Part shown: in pieces, positions 40,461 to 52,516 of the stretch
Layout: each line of letters opens with the position of its first letter
Numbering within the stretch: position 1 is the stretch's first letter
NCBI GenBank assembly: GCA_020650975.1
Contig: JAIPMN010001612.1
Span: 1 to 52,516, forward strand
Direction of reading: 5' to 3'
Length of the DNA stretch: 52,516 bases
Source of the DNA: Apostichopus californicus
Taxonomy: Eukaryota; Echinodermata; Holothuroidea; Aspidochirotida; Stichopodidae
Program-made: the position numbers and the translations under genes
The notes under the pieces: model-generated
What the model was told of the DNA's origin: nothing
The model's input: the letters and a program-made list of their open reading frames with translations, nothing else
The model's database searches: none

Positions 40461-43211
40461 AAATGTTTAGAAAAGGACAACATTTGTAGTGTTTTGATAT
40501 TTATTATAAAGCTTAAATGATGGTTGGGTCCTTGAGAAACTTTGCAATATTGGAATAGTTTGGATGAATGCACACAAAAACACATTTGATGGAAGCTTCA
40601 AGCTTGGAGTATTACCCTTCTGAATTAACTTGCAAGAAAGTGATAGGCAGTGAAATTATTTTGTTATTGGGGATTTGGGACAGCAAGAGTGCAAATGGAC
40701 AGAACTAAATGCTTAGCTCGTTTTAGTTCAGGTAAAACAGTTCGTGAATTTTGTTACGGAAAGTAACCCAAGGTATATTCTAGGTTTTAAAACCAAACAC
40801 GGTCACAGAACTGGTACACTCTCAGCACTGCTCTTGCAGTAGGACCTTGTTCCTCAATTGATTAGTGCTGCACATTCTTTTTCATTCTTAGTAAATGAAA
40901 ATTTGGCACCAATAAGTGATCTTAAATTCCATGTATCGCCATACAGAATTGTCAATTTGGGTAAGATGTCGCATCAAACAAATTTCTACTTTCACAAACC
41001 TCACACTGACTTTTATAACATATACTGAAACACGAAATGATACGATAACACTGACTGTATGGTAGAATTTTGTGAATAATATATTACCAACTTTGAAGCC
41101 CACCATGGAATCATTACACAGAAAATATATTTACATGGAATTAAATTTAAAAACTACATTTTTTTAGAAAGAAACACAAAATGCTGGTAAAAAGATCTTG
41201 TCTATGTGCGGCTAAATATAAACCAACATGGGTCATGAACTTTATTCCAACCTAATTTATTCACCTTCTTATAACAAAAAGGAATGAAAATTGCACAAAA
41301 GTCTTCAAAGAATGAGCAGTCTTACAAGGAATTCAATTTGCTTCATAATTGAAGAAATAGTTAGAAGAAATCATTTTACCTCCCTACCCCCTCCCATAAA
41401 TATTAGAAAAAAACCAATCTGTTGTAACAATTTGCAGAACTGAAGAGCTGCAATACACTAAACAATGTGTATTATTTTACACACTTCATTGCTCGTCTCG
41501 GTGCCTTAGATAAAAGTGCGCTTCAATTTGCATGCCGGGTGGGTGGGTGAAGGATACAGCCTGTGGACAATAAGGGAGCCCAAGATATTATGGCAAGGGC
41601 TGGGAAAATATGGGATGAAGAATTAAGTATTTGAATTTTATATATTAAAATTTTGGAAGGGGGGGGGGGCAGCTGTAGGTCTGGATGGTGCAGTGAAAAA
41701 GTTGCCAGTGCATAACATAATTTACTGGTGAATATCAAGGGTCCTTGAATAAATACAAAAGCAACATTTTTCTCCCACTGGCAAGTTTGAAATCCACTAG
41801 CTTGTAGCCACTAAATAGTTCAGTTTAGAGGCCTGAGAAACAGCTGATCCTATATACAAGTAGTACTGAGTGAGTGTACAGTCATTAATTACTAAATGAA
41901 TTAATCAGCACCTCATTAGCCCTAGTTCTGACCGGCAGATCAACAACTTTGCTTTTAAATATGTCTGTCATAACACTCATCACAGCAGTCCAAGTACAGT
42001 AAGACCGTGAATACCCTTCGGGAAGGTCGATCATTTGGGAAGTAAAATCACTCTCTTATGAGGACCATCCAACTAATGACAATATAAAACAGACATATTG
42101 GATACATCGCCAAAAACTTTCTGTGTCGCGGTTGACTATCGGCCAGGAAAGCTAATGAAGCTGGAAAAGAGATGAAAAGATATTGGTCATATATATATAA
42201 ATATATATAAAACGTGTAGGCTAAACTTCCAAGATTAATGAGTTGGACAATGAATATACTGTAAACTCTCCACTACCAGCCACCTATTCTCTAGTGGTTT
42301 GTTTCTGAGATGTACTGTTCTATACTATCATAAAAAGAAATCGATGAGAGCACATAAAATTCAGCGCAACTGTGATAAAAGATTAAAACAAGAAAGCCAG
42401 AAGGATTAGTGATTTCTTGCCTTTTAAGTTTGTTCTGTATATGGAATAACTTGATGGATAGAGCAACAGGAAATTGTGTCAAGTGCCAGAACATCAGAAA
42501 AGAGTTCCAGATAACTTGATCATTGCAAAGGTATTAAAGTTGATGACATAAAACAGTCATTAGTTGAAAACCATCTCAGCCACTTAAAAGAGGAAAGGTC
42601 AAATCTTGACACAAAAAAGCAATTCATCAAATACATGGTTAATTTGAGAGCTTACAAGGTTTCTAGACTTTGACCTCTGTTGACTTCAAATGGCCTTCAA
42701 TCAGCATCATAATTGGGCAAATACTTGGACAATATCTGTCACTAAATGTACTTTTTGAAATAGCAAGCAGTAATAAAGGCAACTGTATTGGGATAATGTC
42801 TCATGTTCTGTGTCAAATAAGCCCCTGAGGTCTTTAATATTGAAGTTAAAGCATTTACGAGCAAGTGTCACAGACACACCCAAACATGCCATCACCATCG
42901 CATAGATTCCTTGTGCCTTCAGCAAGGAATCAAAAAGGCAAACGATTTAAAAGCCATCCAGCACAGCCCCCTCCCTCCCATCCAAGTAGTTGATAAAACC
43001 AGTGATAGCTATCAGGTACACTTCTTTGCCTATTTCACACACCTGGAAATCTGTGAACAATTCAGTGGGCCAAAAACTCAGGGAAAGTGCCTTTGGGCAC
43101 CGTAAGCAAATAGCAATGTTAGCTTGTTAAATTTGTAGAACAAGACGGGTCTTAACATAAAGAAGCAGGCCACACTCTTGAATGTTGTTATGAAAAAAAG
43201 AAATTCCTTAC
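40461..43211. other. RPL9-YIPF6 interval; expected YIPF6 last exon not found
   Basis: Convergent interval between RPL9 and the last YIPF6 exon found. It should contain the final ~40 codons and 3' UTR of YIPF6, but no minus-strand frame resembling the family's C-terminal DSQPP...KALAVYP...FY block was seen. It holds a dispersed-repeat copy (about 42655-42936) and a G10 tract near 41660. Confidence 0.5.
42655..42936 (+). repeat. Dispersed repeat, copy 2
   Basis: This copy shares with 2230-2740 the phrase gacctctgttgac, the block accatcgcatagattcctt, the terminal hairpin ATTCCTT...AAGGAAT and an A-rich tail, in the same orientation. It is shorter and more diverged, and has fewer TGACCT motifs. 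Confidence 0.6.
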
Positions 43212-46200
43212 CAAGGGTAGACCAGACGCATGCAGCGATAGTGATCAGTGCCTTCACAACCATGATGCCCGCACCCTGGATGAAGCCAAGAATTTCACCG
43301 ACAATAAGACTTATAACCAAAGGTAAGATACAGTATCCCAAAACACAGAGACTTTGGAAAAAGGAGCTATATTTAAGAAAAGGAAAACAAAAACAATGTA
43401 ATGTTTTAACATATTTTTAAAACAAAAGGTTAGTTTACCAAAAAAGAAGTAAGGTTTCTCTAAGACACAGAAGGAAGATTGAAATCATTTGTAATGGCAA
43501 CCACTAGATGAATGTTAAGTTAATGCAATTTTGTTTGTTATAACTATGGCCCTCGCAGAATTTATGGTAGGAAATGGATGTGAGGAATGATCCCTTTGAA
43601 ATACAAAATTTATTTGGCAGCCCAAATAAGAGTATACATGATAAAGCGTCTCATACAATCAGTAACCTGGCACCAAAGTTTCAAAGGCTGCCAAACAGTC
43701 TGTCACACAATAAGGGAGATATACAATTTGCCATCCCCAACATTACAGTGATTTGATCAAGATCCAACCAATACAAGGGACATAAAAGAAAAACGATAAC
43801 ATGGAAACATATTGCTTTATTACAAAGTAGAGATTTGATCAAGATCCAACCAATACAAGGGACATAAAAGAAAAAAATAACATGGAAACATATTGCTTTA
43901 TTACAAAGTAGAGATTTGATCAAGATCCAACCAATACTGTACAAGGGACATAAAAAAAGAAAAACATAACATGGAAACATATTGCTTTATTACAATGTCA
44001 GTTATGATTGGTATGGTGCATACTTAACAACAACAAAGCGCATCGCATAAGTTCGATAAATATTTTGACATTGTGCCTGTTAACACTGGACACAGTGTTA
44101 TGGTTACCATTTTTCGTTCCCTCCATCGCTGCAAATTGCAACGAATAATTTAATGTACAAATTTTGTGTAGCATTTTTGAAGTCTCTGAAGTTTGTCTCT
44201 TAGAAAATAATATGGTTCCTTTGTAAAAACCTGCTACACATCTTGGCACATGTATAGCAAATTGGCCATTTTGCATAGCATTTTTTTACAATGCGATACT
44301 GCATAAATTATGCCCTGAACAGGCTTTACATTTTGGCAATAACTGACATTGCAAAATTATCTACTACACAGAAATACCGAAATGGAGTGTAGAGTTAAGG
44401 ATTGGATAAGGTCTTGTTTATAATGGTATGTACAATGATGCTCTAATACTGCTCCAGCCGGATGGTGGTATGCTAACTCCAAAATATGCTTTTTCTTTCT
44501 CATACAATACATTACAAACTCTGATTTAATAGATTATTACCTGCCTTCCAGAGCTTCATGAAACCCCAGTCACAACAATGTATACATTAATGATATCATT
44601 GCAATTTCACAGGTAAATTTGTTGACAATTTCAACTTACAGAGATCCTCCAAGGAGTTTGCTATTAAGAGCAACTGCAACTGCTCCAAACGCCATCAGTC
44701 CAAAGACCTGAGAGAAACCAGTTGTTTCTGGTTTATTATATTTTCCTTTTCCATCGGGGCCAGTACTGTCTCCAGTTGTTCCCCCTTGCAGAAGACTAAG
44801 GGTGGGGGGGGGGGTGGAGAGAAAAGCCCAGTTTAAAAGAAATATTCAGAATTAATGAATGAATGAAAATGATGAAAGATTTTAGTAAAAAGTTAGAAAA
44901 CAAATATTTATATATTTAAATCTTGCAAAGACAAAACCAACAACGGTCAATTGATAACTGAACTTTTATCACTAATTCGAGAGGTGAGGGACTTACTTAC
45001 TTTACTACGTAGCAACAAAAATGATAACATGAGTACTTACATTGCCATCAAAGTGCACAAGATCAATGGTCCCCAAAGGTCCCCTGCAAGGAAAAATGAG
45101 AAAAGATGGTAGCCCTCACAGAGTTCCAATCAATTTAAAACCACTCAATTCAATTGTTTTTCATTTGCATGAAATAATTCCACACAGATGTTCAACATAT
45201 GGTACAAAAGTAATTTGGTTAAAAGTAACAAACTCTAATATGATAACATAACAGCAGTTTTTAATAAAGAGAAAAAAATCCCTAATTGTGTATATATATA
45301 TATAATTAAATAAGCATTGCAAGGACCTTCCAATTTTATCAGAATAGGTTTTAACAATCAACCCCTTAAATCTGAGTGAAAAACTTTTTACACAAATTTA
45401 AAAAAAAGCAAATACAGTATATCATTGCCTGCAGTTTCATTGCTCATTTAATTTAAATTATCAAACCTGCATTGTAATGCATTTTCTTACTTGTACAGCA
45501 TATTCAAGAGAAAGAACTTACATTCTTTCAGCAATGACTTGCTTTGTTTTGGGTAGAGGACATGGAAAAACTTTTTGCCGACTGCACTCGCATCTCTCAT
45601 CTGCAAATTCAACCGTACCAAAGAAGACTTTCATATTTGAGAACACATTTATTTATCCATTTTCTATACACCTATATAAAGTTAATGTAACTAATGACAA
45701 AATATACCCTTACTCTAATGTGCGAATTGAAAAATATATGAAAAATATCCGTTGAACTTCCTTAATTAACCTACACCTCTAAGTTGAAATTTAGTACAAT
45801 GCTCTCCAAGCCATTGAAATGTGGAGATTTCTAACGTATATCAACTCAAGGCTACAATCTTATTCTAAGATTCTGATACTGAGCAAATGTAGTATTTAAA
45901 TATTGTTGACTACAGAACATAGTTAATCAAAGATGTTCGATGAAATTGCAAATTTTTGTCACATTGCGATAAAATATTAATGATTTTTTTCCATTATCAA
46001 AGTCATAAATGCTAGTCTATTTTCTCTTGTAACTTCATGTTCCTACTTAAACAATACTTAAAAAAAAAATCACATTTTGCTGTCAGTGTTCAACTAACAC
46101 ATCACACCTCTTAGAATAAAGCTCACCTTCATAGCTAAACATTTACAGAAATATCAAATCTTGTGAACTTTGTCTCAAAGTGAGCCACATATATCTACAC

Positions 46201-47389
46201 ACAGGTCATTTACTCTTCTTCAAATGACCACTAGAATTTAATCCTGAAAAGAATGAAAGACAAAAATGTTGATTTTTATAATCTTACAATTGTATCAATA
46301 ACAGGTTCATCTAAAGTTGATATATCGGTTTCTTCATCCTGAGCCCCTGGAATGGTAATATCACCATCAACTGGATGTTCTAATTCCAGGTCTGTAAACT
46401 GTGGTTCAAGCTGTGAAAGTGAGGGTAAGCCACAATTATTGGTCACATTACAAGACAATTCTAATATGTCAAAGTAAACTTAATAATATCAAATGACAGC
46501 AAACTTATACCAAACCTCATTTGAAGATGGTGTACCTATCCTTCCATGCAATTCAAAGAAAGCTTCACCGATACATTCCTGTACACCACGGTAAAATCCA
46601 TTCCTAAAATGTACCTTTCCGCCATGGCCAAAAGGATAGAAAATTATGGCAGAAAGGTATGGTGGTATGTACCTATGGTGGAATGGCACTAATCCCAGTG
46701 GACCATGTTGTCATAATATGCATATTCACATTGAGCCAGGCTACAAAAGAATGTTTTGCAGAGATACAGGGTAATTAAGAGGCTACATGCTAAGGCATGC
46801 CCGTCAAACTGCAGGCTATTACTAAGTTCTAGGCCTAGTGTTACCCTACAAATTATGGTGTATACACTATACAAAGTCAAACTGGTACTGTGGTAGTGTC
46901 AGTGGTAGATCACATTTTTTAAAGTGCTTCTAACAATTATCCTTTTGATAAATTCGATTGTTTTCTGGTGCACGATATTAATTTTGTACGTTTCGTAAAC
47001 GTTTTATACAAGCCTTGGTCATGAGTGTCTAATCTTTGGTCCAATCTTTGTATCATTGCAGCAAAATATGTATGCTATATAACACAACACGTCAGATTAG
47101 GGAACCGAAATTGTAGCCGTACACGTTACTACGTTAGATCTATCTTGGCCTAACATATACGCAGGCTGGAATTACGTGTAACTCAAACCAGGCCTAGGCT
47201 ATTGTTGAAATAGTTAGGCAAGTTTTATTGCTAATTAGTTTACAACATTTACACAAGTGCAGATGATTGCTAAAATATGTAATAATGTAAGTTATACAAC
47301 ACGGTTATTTTCATAACCCAAATTCCACTAAAAGATTTTGAAATATTTTCAAGTACCTGGGGTGATATGTCTGTCGCCACGTCTGCCAT
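43212..47389 (-). CDS. YIPF6: YIPF6, Yip1-domain Golgi membrane protein (last exon not found)
   Basis: Six minus-strand exons join in phase: 47389-47357, 46410-46288, 45600-45522, 45083-45041, 44795-44640 and 43366-43212. They give 196 residues, against about 236 in human. Matches to YIPF6 include PVDGDITIPGAQ and STLDEPVIDTI (human PVEGEITIP, STLNESVRNTI), AVGKKFFHVLYPKQSKSLL, WDLWGPLILCTLM, FGAVAVALNSKLLGG, SFFQSLCVLGYCILPL and CVWSTLG. YIPF6 is a five-span Golgi protein that works with other YIPF proteins in vesicle traffic. The last exon ends in phase 1 at a good donor (gtaagg), so one more exon, encoding the last membrane segment, is expected but not seen. An 82-bp tandem repeat (43750-43997) lies in intron 5. 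Head-to-head with CCDC134. Confidence 0.96.
43750..43997. repeat. Tandem repeat, three copies of ~82 bp, in YIPF6 intron 5
   Basis: Units begin with gatttgatcaagatccaacc at 43750, 43832 and 43913. Copies are nearly identical; the third has a small insertion (ctgt) and the last few bases drift. The minus-strand open frame across it is a by-product of a repeat unit near a multiple of three. Confidence 0.93.
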
Positions 47390-47972
47390 CTCTGTTGTTT
47401 ATATGTGTGCTTGTACTAATTGTGTACTATACTATTTCTACCTACGCTTACTGTGTAAGTGTAACGTATACCCAAAGCCGTATACTAGAGGCATGGCTCA
47501 TGCATTATGAGTTATAACCTTACCACGTCAGACAGGTCAGTGTAATATGTAGCTGCAACCACAGCTCCATGTAATCAGCTGATCACAATTATTTTATCAA
47601 TCCCTATCATACTATTAATCGAGTCTGATTTTGATACATCTAACTATAGAAATTACAATATGAAAACATAAGGTATATCTGATATATAAAATATTGTTTT
47701 AAACATTTTTAAATAATAAAGCAAATGTTTGAATGATATATACATGCATTTGTAGGTAGTATTTACTTACAGTAGTTTATACCATTCGATATTATGAGGA
47801 ATGTTTTTGTGACCGTGGTCTCATGCATGCTGTGACTGTTGTTTATCTTATGATACGTATCTTTTTACTTTGTTCACTTTATTTTCATAACCATGTTCAC
47901 TTCGTGTGAACAAGTTCTCTGCAACCCCGCTGAGAGGTTTGGTTTGCCTTGGAAACGCTTACATACTTGAAA
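47390..47972. promoter_or_regulatory. Short divergent promoter between YIPF6 and CCDC134
   Basis: 583 bases separate the two start codons, which face away from each other, so 5' UTRs and core promoters of both genes must fit here unless further noncoding exons exist. I see no TATA box in a convincing place. Confidence 0.6.
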
Positions 47973-50900
47973 ATGGCGTCCACTGTTAATGTATGGAAGT
48001 TTGTTATGATTTTGTTGGTTTGTCAGTACCAAGTTATGTGTGAGCCCGGTGATAAGGATAGTGCTCCTAGTTCCACAACAAACGATGAGTCTCACAAGCA
48101 AACAACCGACGAAAACAAGAATCTACCAGAAGATTTAACAAAACCCACAGGAGGCGATGGAAAAGATTCAACTAAGGACGACGAAAAGAAATCGGAACGA
48201 GACGTACAAACATGTATCCTTCCTAGTCCAATATATTGCAGGATACTATACATTAGCTGAAAAAGGGGTTTTAAAAATTCGTAACGTGTGTTGGTCGATA
48301 TAATCTAGCTAGACCTTGGCTACCTGGATTCGTAATGAGAGATGCTGGCTTTTGCATCACTATGTTGAACAGAAGAAAAGCAGCAGTCTAATACATAGCA
48401 TACACTTATTCCTTTAATAATTGTAAGTTAGGACTTAAAGTAGAAAGCTGTGCAGTTACTATTGTACAAGTAAGGTAAAAGTACTATAGTAAGCGAAAAG
48501 ACTTGAGTGCAAGAAGACTTTGAGTCTATAACACATGAACACCCTCAGAAGTAGACCAGTCATTCCATGTGATAGATTCAACTAAATTTCAAGTTTGTTT
48601 TGAAAATATTCAGCTCTTACAGAACTGCCTTGATTAATCTAATCATAACCTCTAGAGCTGTATTGCTTATAAAAGCTAAAAATATGATAACCATATATGT
48701 GAAAAAGATTTCTGCATTACATTACCCTTTTCTTTGAAAATTATGATCGACGTCACTCAGACTCGAAAGTATGTATTCTCCTGGGTAGTATTTTTGCATC
48801 AAATACATATGTTTCTCTGAGGTCATGAACCAAATGGTTTGTATGTTATTTATTAACTAAACATAGATTTACATTTAATTGATACAGGTCTGTTTGTCTT
48901 CCTTAACTCGCAACCTGTCACAACTGTTCTCAGTTAGGAAACTTTACCTGCAAAAGAGAGCTCAACATATCGCAGCAGTGGACAGTCTCTTGGAGACTTA
49001 CGAATACGAGAAGACCTATCAGATGGTTGAACTGCTGATTACAAGAATGAGAACTGTAAGAATATACAAGTCCTTTAATGTCATCATGGTTGTCTCTTAG
49101 CATGCTGGGAAGACAAATAGTGGTCACCTCTGTTTTATCTTTACCAATATAACTGCACTGCCCACTCTCAAAGCATTCTAGTTATTTATGTTTATTTAAA
49201 CTTTATTTAAAGAGGAGAACTTGGTTAGCCAAACTTAGCCATAGCTCATCTTCCCCAAGGCACTCATAAAAATCAAACTGACAAATGAAGAAATATTTTA
49301 AGAGGAACTACAAGTCTCCTCCAAAGAGAATTTGTTCAATTTAATTGTTAAATCTGACAGCTGGATGAGGTATGTTTATAATGGAATGCATATTGAAACT
49401 TTAACCCTAAAAATCCACAGTAAGAGATCAAATTGACTTACCTAACTGAATTAGAGAATTCGTTTTGGTCGATGCTTTGTTTACTGCCTAGTGATATATC
49501 TCATTGTCATGTTTGGCAGTTGAATGAGTACAGTACATGACTCAAAAAGCATAGCTTGAACAAGTTTTATCATATAAAACACATTTCTCTTTCTGTCTTA
49601 ACTGTGGAGGTTGCACAGAAACAAGTAAAATACTAATTTTAATATTTATGAATACAGTAGTTGTAATTTATGGCAAAAATTCCAATCAATTTCTCTGGCA
49701 GAGAGAGCAATAAAAAAATTGTTTCTGAAATCAGTTTGTACTTCATTATCATCAAGATCATCATGATCATTATTGGCCCCAAATTGTAGCACTCTAAAAG
49801 GTTGCTAGAAGTTTTCAATGTTCGTTTCTAGAGACTCTGACCCTCCAAATTACTCCCAATCATTGAGAATTATTCAAATATACAATTCACTGTCTCAGTA
49901 TGGATCACTACTTATAGGAAGCTAGTCTTCTGTGTGTTGAAATTCAAGCACAGGTGACCATTATGTGATATTCTGGCATAATTGGGGGCAGTATTAATGA
50001 TCTTTAATTGGGATATGGCACTCATGTTACATTTTCTCACCACGTTGACTGGACATGCGAATCTTGTTTTATTAAAAAACATATTATGTGGATTATCATC
50101 AAAGGGTAGTTTCATCAAAATTAGAAATGTTATATACTGATAATAAATTACAATAATTAGTTTAATTATATACAATTTTTTCAATATTTCATTTCTGACA
50201 GGTAGTTGGCACATCCAGGACAACTCTCGTTCAGAAAGGATTTGAACCAGGGATGTCATTCCCAACAGATGAAGAAACAAAAGAAGGTAAATTTGGCTCC
50301 TCTTCAAAGACAAGTGTTTTCTACAAAAGGTCAATTGCCTGCAGAAGGTTGCCTGCTATTAATACTCTCTTTAAAGGTCATCAGTAAATCTGGTAGAAAT
50401 CAAATAAAGGTTACTCATGCTCCAAGGATGTTTTCCTTCCTCAAAAACTTAATCGGTTGATTTAACACTTAGAAAATGTCTGAAGTAATTGGAAGATACA
50501 AACCCATGTGGAAAGGAATTTTCTAATGTTGTAGCAAATTTTTAGCAGAAATAAATACAAAGCTGTTATTGAATATAAAGAGTATTTAGTTTGTTATCTA
50601 TGATTTTAGGATGTTTTTACTATCTGATGTTGCCTGAAATTGTTTTCAATGTTTTTGCTGAGTGTGTGACATCAAATTTTATCGTGATACCAACTGCACA
50701 GGTTGCTAGATGTTATGTTGCAAATTAGCCTTAAATTTTGTGCGATTTCTAATTTTGGATTGATCTTTATGTATTGTACACTTGCCACTGGAAAACCGAC
50801 CATTATGTTACAATATGAAAAAGAGTGTAAAAAAGGAACATATTCCACTCTTATTAAACCCAGATAAATGTGTGGTTTCAACACTCAGTTGCAGTGTAAA

Positions 50901-52470
50901 GTTCACCATAATCTGTCTTTCTGATATATGGTCCTATAAGTTACACAAAGTTATCATGCAGACAAGTTTGGATAAGATAAGCAGTACTTTGGATACTGTA
51001 ATCACCCTTATCATCGATGGCTTGTTATATGTTTACCTAAGGGAAGGCTTATTCCATTGTATTAGTGTAATCCATTCATATATAATATAAACTATAGGTT
51101 GGTTTATTGCGCTGCATCAGCAAGTAACCATATATAGTAATGCCATTATTACCATTTATGACCCGTGCAGACTACTTTCATCAGCTGTTATCTTTTATAT
51201 CAGTATGTGTGATATCCACTGTTTATGGAACCTTTGAAGTAATTCAAGATTTCCATCCCTACAATTATGGGACTTAACCCCCCCCCCCCCCATCTCCACC
51301 CAACCATCAGTGTATAGTCTTTCTATAGGTTCAAATTGAAGTAATTTAGGTGCTACTACATGATATAACTTACAGAGTGAAACAACATTGGCAGGAAAAA
51401 AAATCAGTTTTCATTTTGTTATTTAACAGTTTTCTTAAATGGGTCTACAGGTTAGTGGGTAGATGAGTAGGTTAGTGTGTAAGAGATATACATGTTATAG
51501 ACTGGAGTAAATTTATTCAGATCGAAATCTTGTATGTAACAATAATTCTTGACTCACATCTTACACACGCACTATTGGTATTTCATTTCATATACCTGAC
51601 CTTTAAGATTTCCGATATGACTCCAAGACAAACCTGAAAACATTACAAGAATCAAATATCCCACCTAATCAACCACATTTTAGATCACAAAATTCCATTG
51701 GAGAAAATAAAAATTTGCGGTGAAGGACATGTGGGAAGGAAATGCATCTGCTTGTTCATGGAAATGCAATTTTGCTGCAGATATAAATTAAAATTTATAT
51801 CTAACTGTGGTAATAAGATGAATGGCCATCAATGTGTACATACATCTATGCTAATTTAAATGGCTTGAGCCATCTTATTATCACAGATTGGCTTAATTTG
51901 TGTGGATATATCCTAGTGCATTTCCATGATAAAAAAAACCCACTTCCTTCGCATATATCCTTCGCAAAAAAGAACATTTCCTACCGGTATTTCATAGCAA
52001 GTGCATAGATAATTGAGTGTGTGTCAGGACATGTTAGCTACAGAAGTAACATATCTTTCAGAAATCCAAAACTCCCTTTGATGAGGAAAGAGACAAGTTT
52101 CTTCTTTAACATCATAATTTTATAACCTCAATGAAAAAGAAGGATCAGCTCATACTGTCCAGTGCAAAAACTTGAGTTGGGGGGGGGGGGGGATGGGGGG
52201 CAGGAGGTGTTGAAAATGTGAAAGGGCATTGAAGCAACTCCAAAGTCCTGTAATACAAAGTAATTTAACTTGGATTTCTATTCTTCAGCACTGTCTATTA
52301 TTATGGAAAATGCTGGCCTATTTGGAGACATGGCATTAAAACTACCAGAAATTACCCATGCCTGTCTTGAGAAAAAGAAATCGGACGTCGCGAACATATT
52401 GAAGTGGGCCATTACGTACAGCTCAGACGTTGGCTTTTTGGATGAATATAGTACCCAAATGTTCAATTTG
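47973..52470 (+). CDS. CCDC134: CCDC134-like secreted / ER-resident protein, 5' part (four exons)
   Basis: Four exons join in phase: 47973-48203, 48888-49055, 50202-50286 and 52289-52470, giving 222 residues before the window ends. The N-terminus is a signal peptide (MASTVNVWKFVMILLVCQYQVMC), followed by about 50 acidic, S/T/K-rich, low-complexity residues. The CCDC134 domain follows: FSVRKLYLQKRAQHIAAVDS, YEYEKTYQMVELLITRM, SRTTLVQKGFEPGMSFPTDE, MENAGLFGDMALKLPEITH, and ILKWAITYSSDVGFLDE. These match human [46 protein letters not shown] and RWGISFCNQTGVFNQ in order. CCDC134 is reported as secreted or ER-retained (C-terminal KDEL-like signal), with roles linked to GRP94 biogenesis and MAPK signalling. 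The C-terminal third lies beyond the right edge. The exon 1 donor (gtacaa) is weak but is the only one that keeps phase. Confidence 0.9.
51757..51928. repeat. Inverted-repeat segment in CCDC134 intron 3
   Basis: Two nested inverted pairs share a centre: outer CATGGAAATGCA (51757-51768) with TGCATTTCCATG (51917-51928), and inner CTGTGGTAATAAGATG (51805-51820) with CATCTTATTATCACAG (51871-51886, one mismatch). It may be a worn MITE or foldback element. No target duplication was found. Confidence 0.5.
52178..52199. repeat. Poly-G tract in CCDC134 intron 3
   Basis: A G run of about 14 followed by more G-rich sequence, about 90 bases before exon 4. Similar runs of C or G occur near 1660, 14680, 16440, 41660, 44806 and 51279, so homopolymer C/G tracts are a general feature of this genome or its assembly. 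Confidence 0.8.
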
Positions 52471-52516
52471 GTAAGTTTTTTTTCTACATTTGACAGTCTG
52501 ATTTACAGACTAAGGG

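Noticed and set aside
43681-43980. 99-codon minus-strand frame
   Set aside because: It is an artefact of the 82-bp tandem repeat; the peptide itself repeats.
49912-50334. 140-codon minus-strand frame, one of the longest in the window
   Set aside because: It overlaps CCDC134 exon 3 in antisense and reads as AT-rich hydrophobic random sequence with no recognisable domain.

Overview
This is eukaryotic nuclear DNA with spliced genes, long AT-rich introns, GT/AG junctions and many short non-autonomous transposons. Six protein-coding genes were assembled by joining exons whose splice phases agree, and all have clear animal orthologues. The repeat types and protein divergence suggest a marine invertebrate deuterostome, most likely an echinoderm such as a sea cucumber; that is an inference, not a proof.

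Layout. 1-6.4 kb: 5' half of a UBL3-like gene (minus strand), running off the left edge. 6.4-16.8 kb: no confident gene; it holds a foldback element, two copies of a tRNA-derived SINE (one split by a hAT-type MITE), a second hAT MITE, a LINE ORF1 remnant and a 10-N assembly gap flanked by duplicated sequence. 16.8-25.3 kb: UTP18 (plus, 13 coding exons found), with two more hAT elements in its introns. 28.6-34.4 kb: YIPF5 (minus, 6 coding exons, complete), convergent with UTP18. 36.4-40.4 kb: RPL9 (plus, 4 coding exons, complete CDS), head-to-head with YIPF5. Two of its introns carry near-identical ~131-nt copies of what looks like an H/ACA snoRNA. 43.2-47.4 kb: YIPF6 (minus, 6 exons; the last coding exon was not found). 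48.0-52.5 kb: CCDC134 (plus, 4 exons, running off the right edge), head-to-head with YIPF6, with 583 bp between the start codons.

Functions. Two themes recur. UTP18 (small-subunit processome), RPL9 (large ribosomal subunit) and the putative snoRNAs belong to ribosome production. UBL3, YIPF5, YIPF6 and CCDC134 belong to membrane trafficking and the secretory pathway. Two Yip-family paralogues lie in the same orientation on either side of RPL9. Nothing shows that these genes act as one unit; the clearest shared regulation would be the two divergent promoter regions.

The most notable findings are the duplicated H/ACA-like RNA in RPL9 introns, four hAT-type elements each with a perfect 8-bp target duplication (one insertion confirmed by an empty-site copy of its target elsewhere in the window), a near-perfect 47-bp-arm foldback, and the allele-like duplication around the gap.
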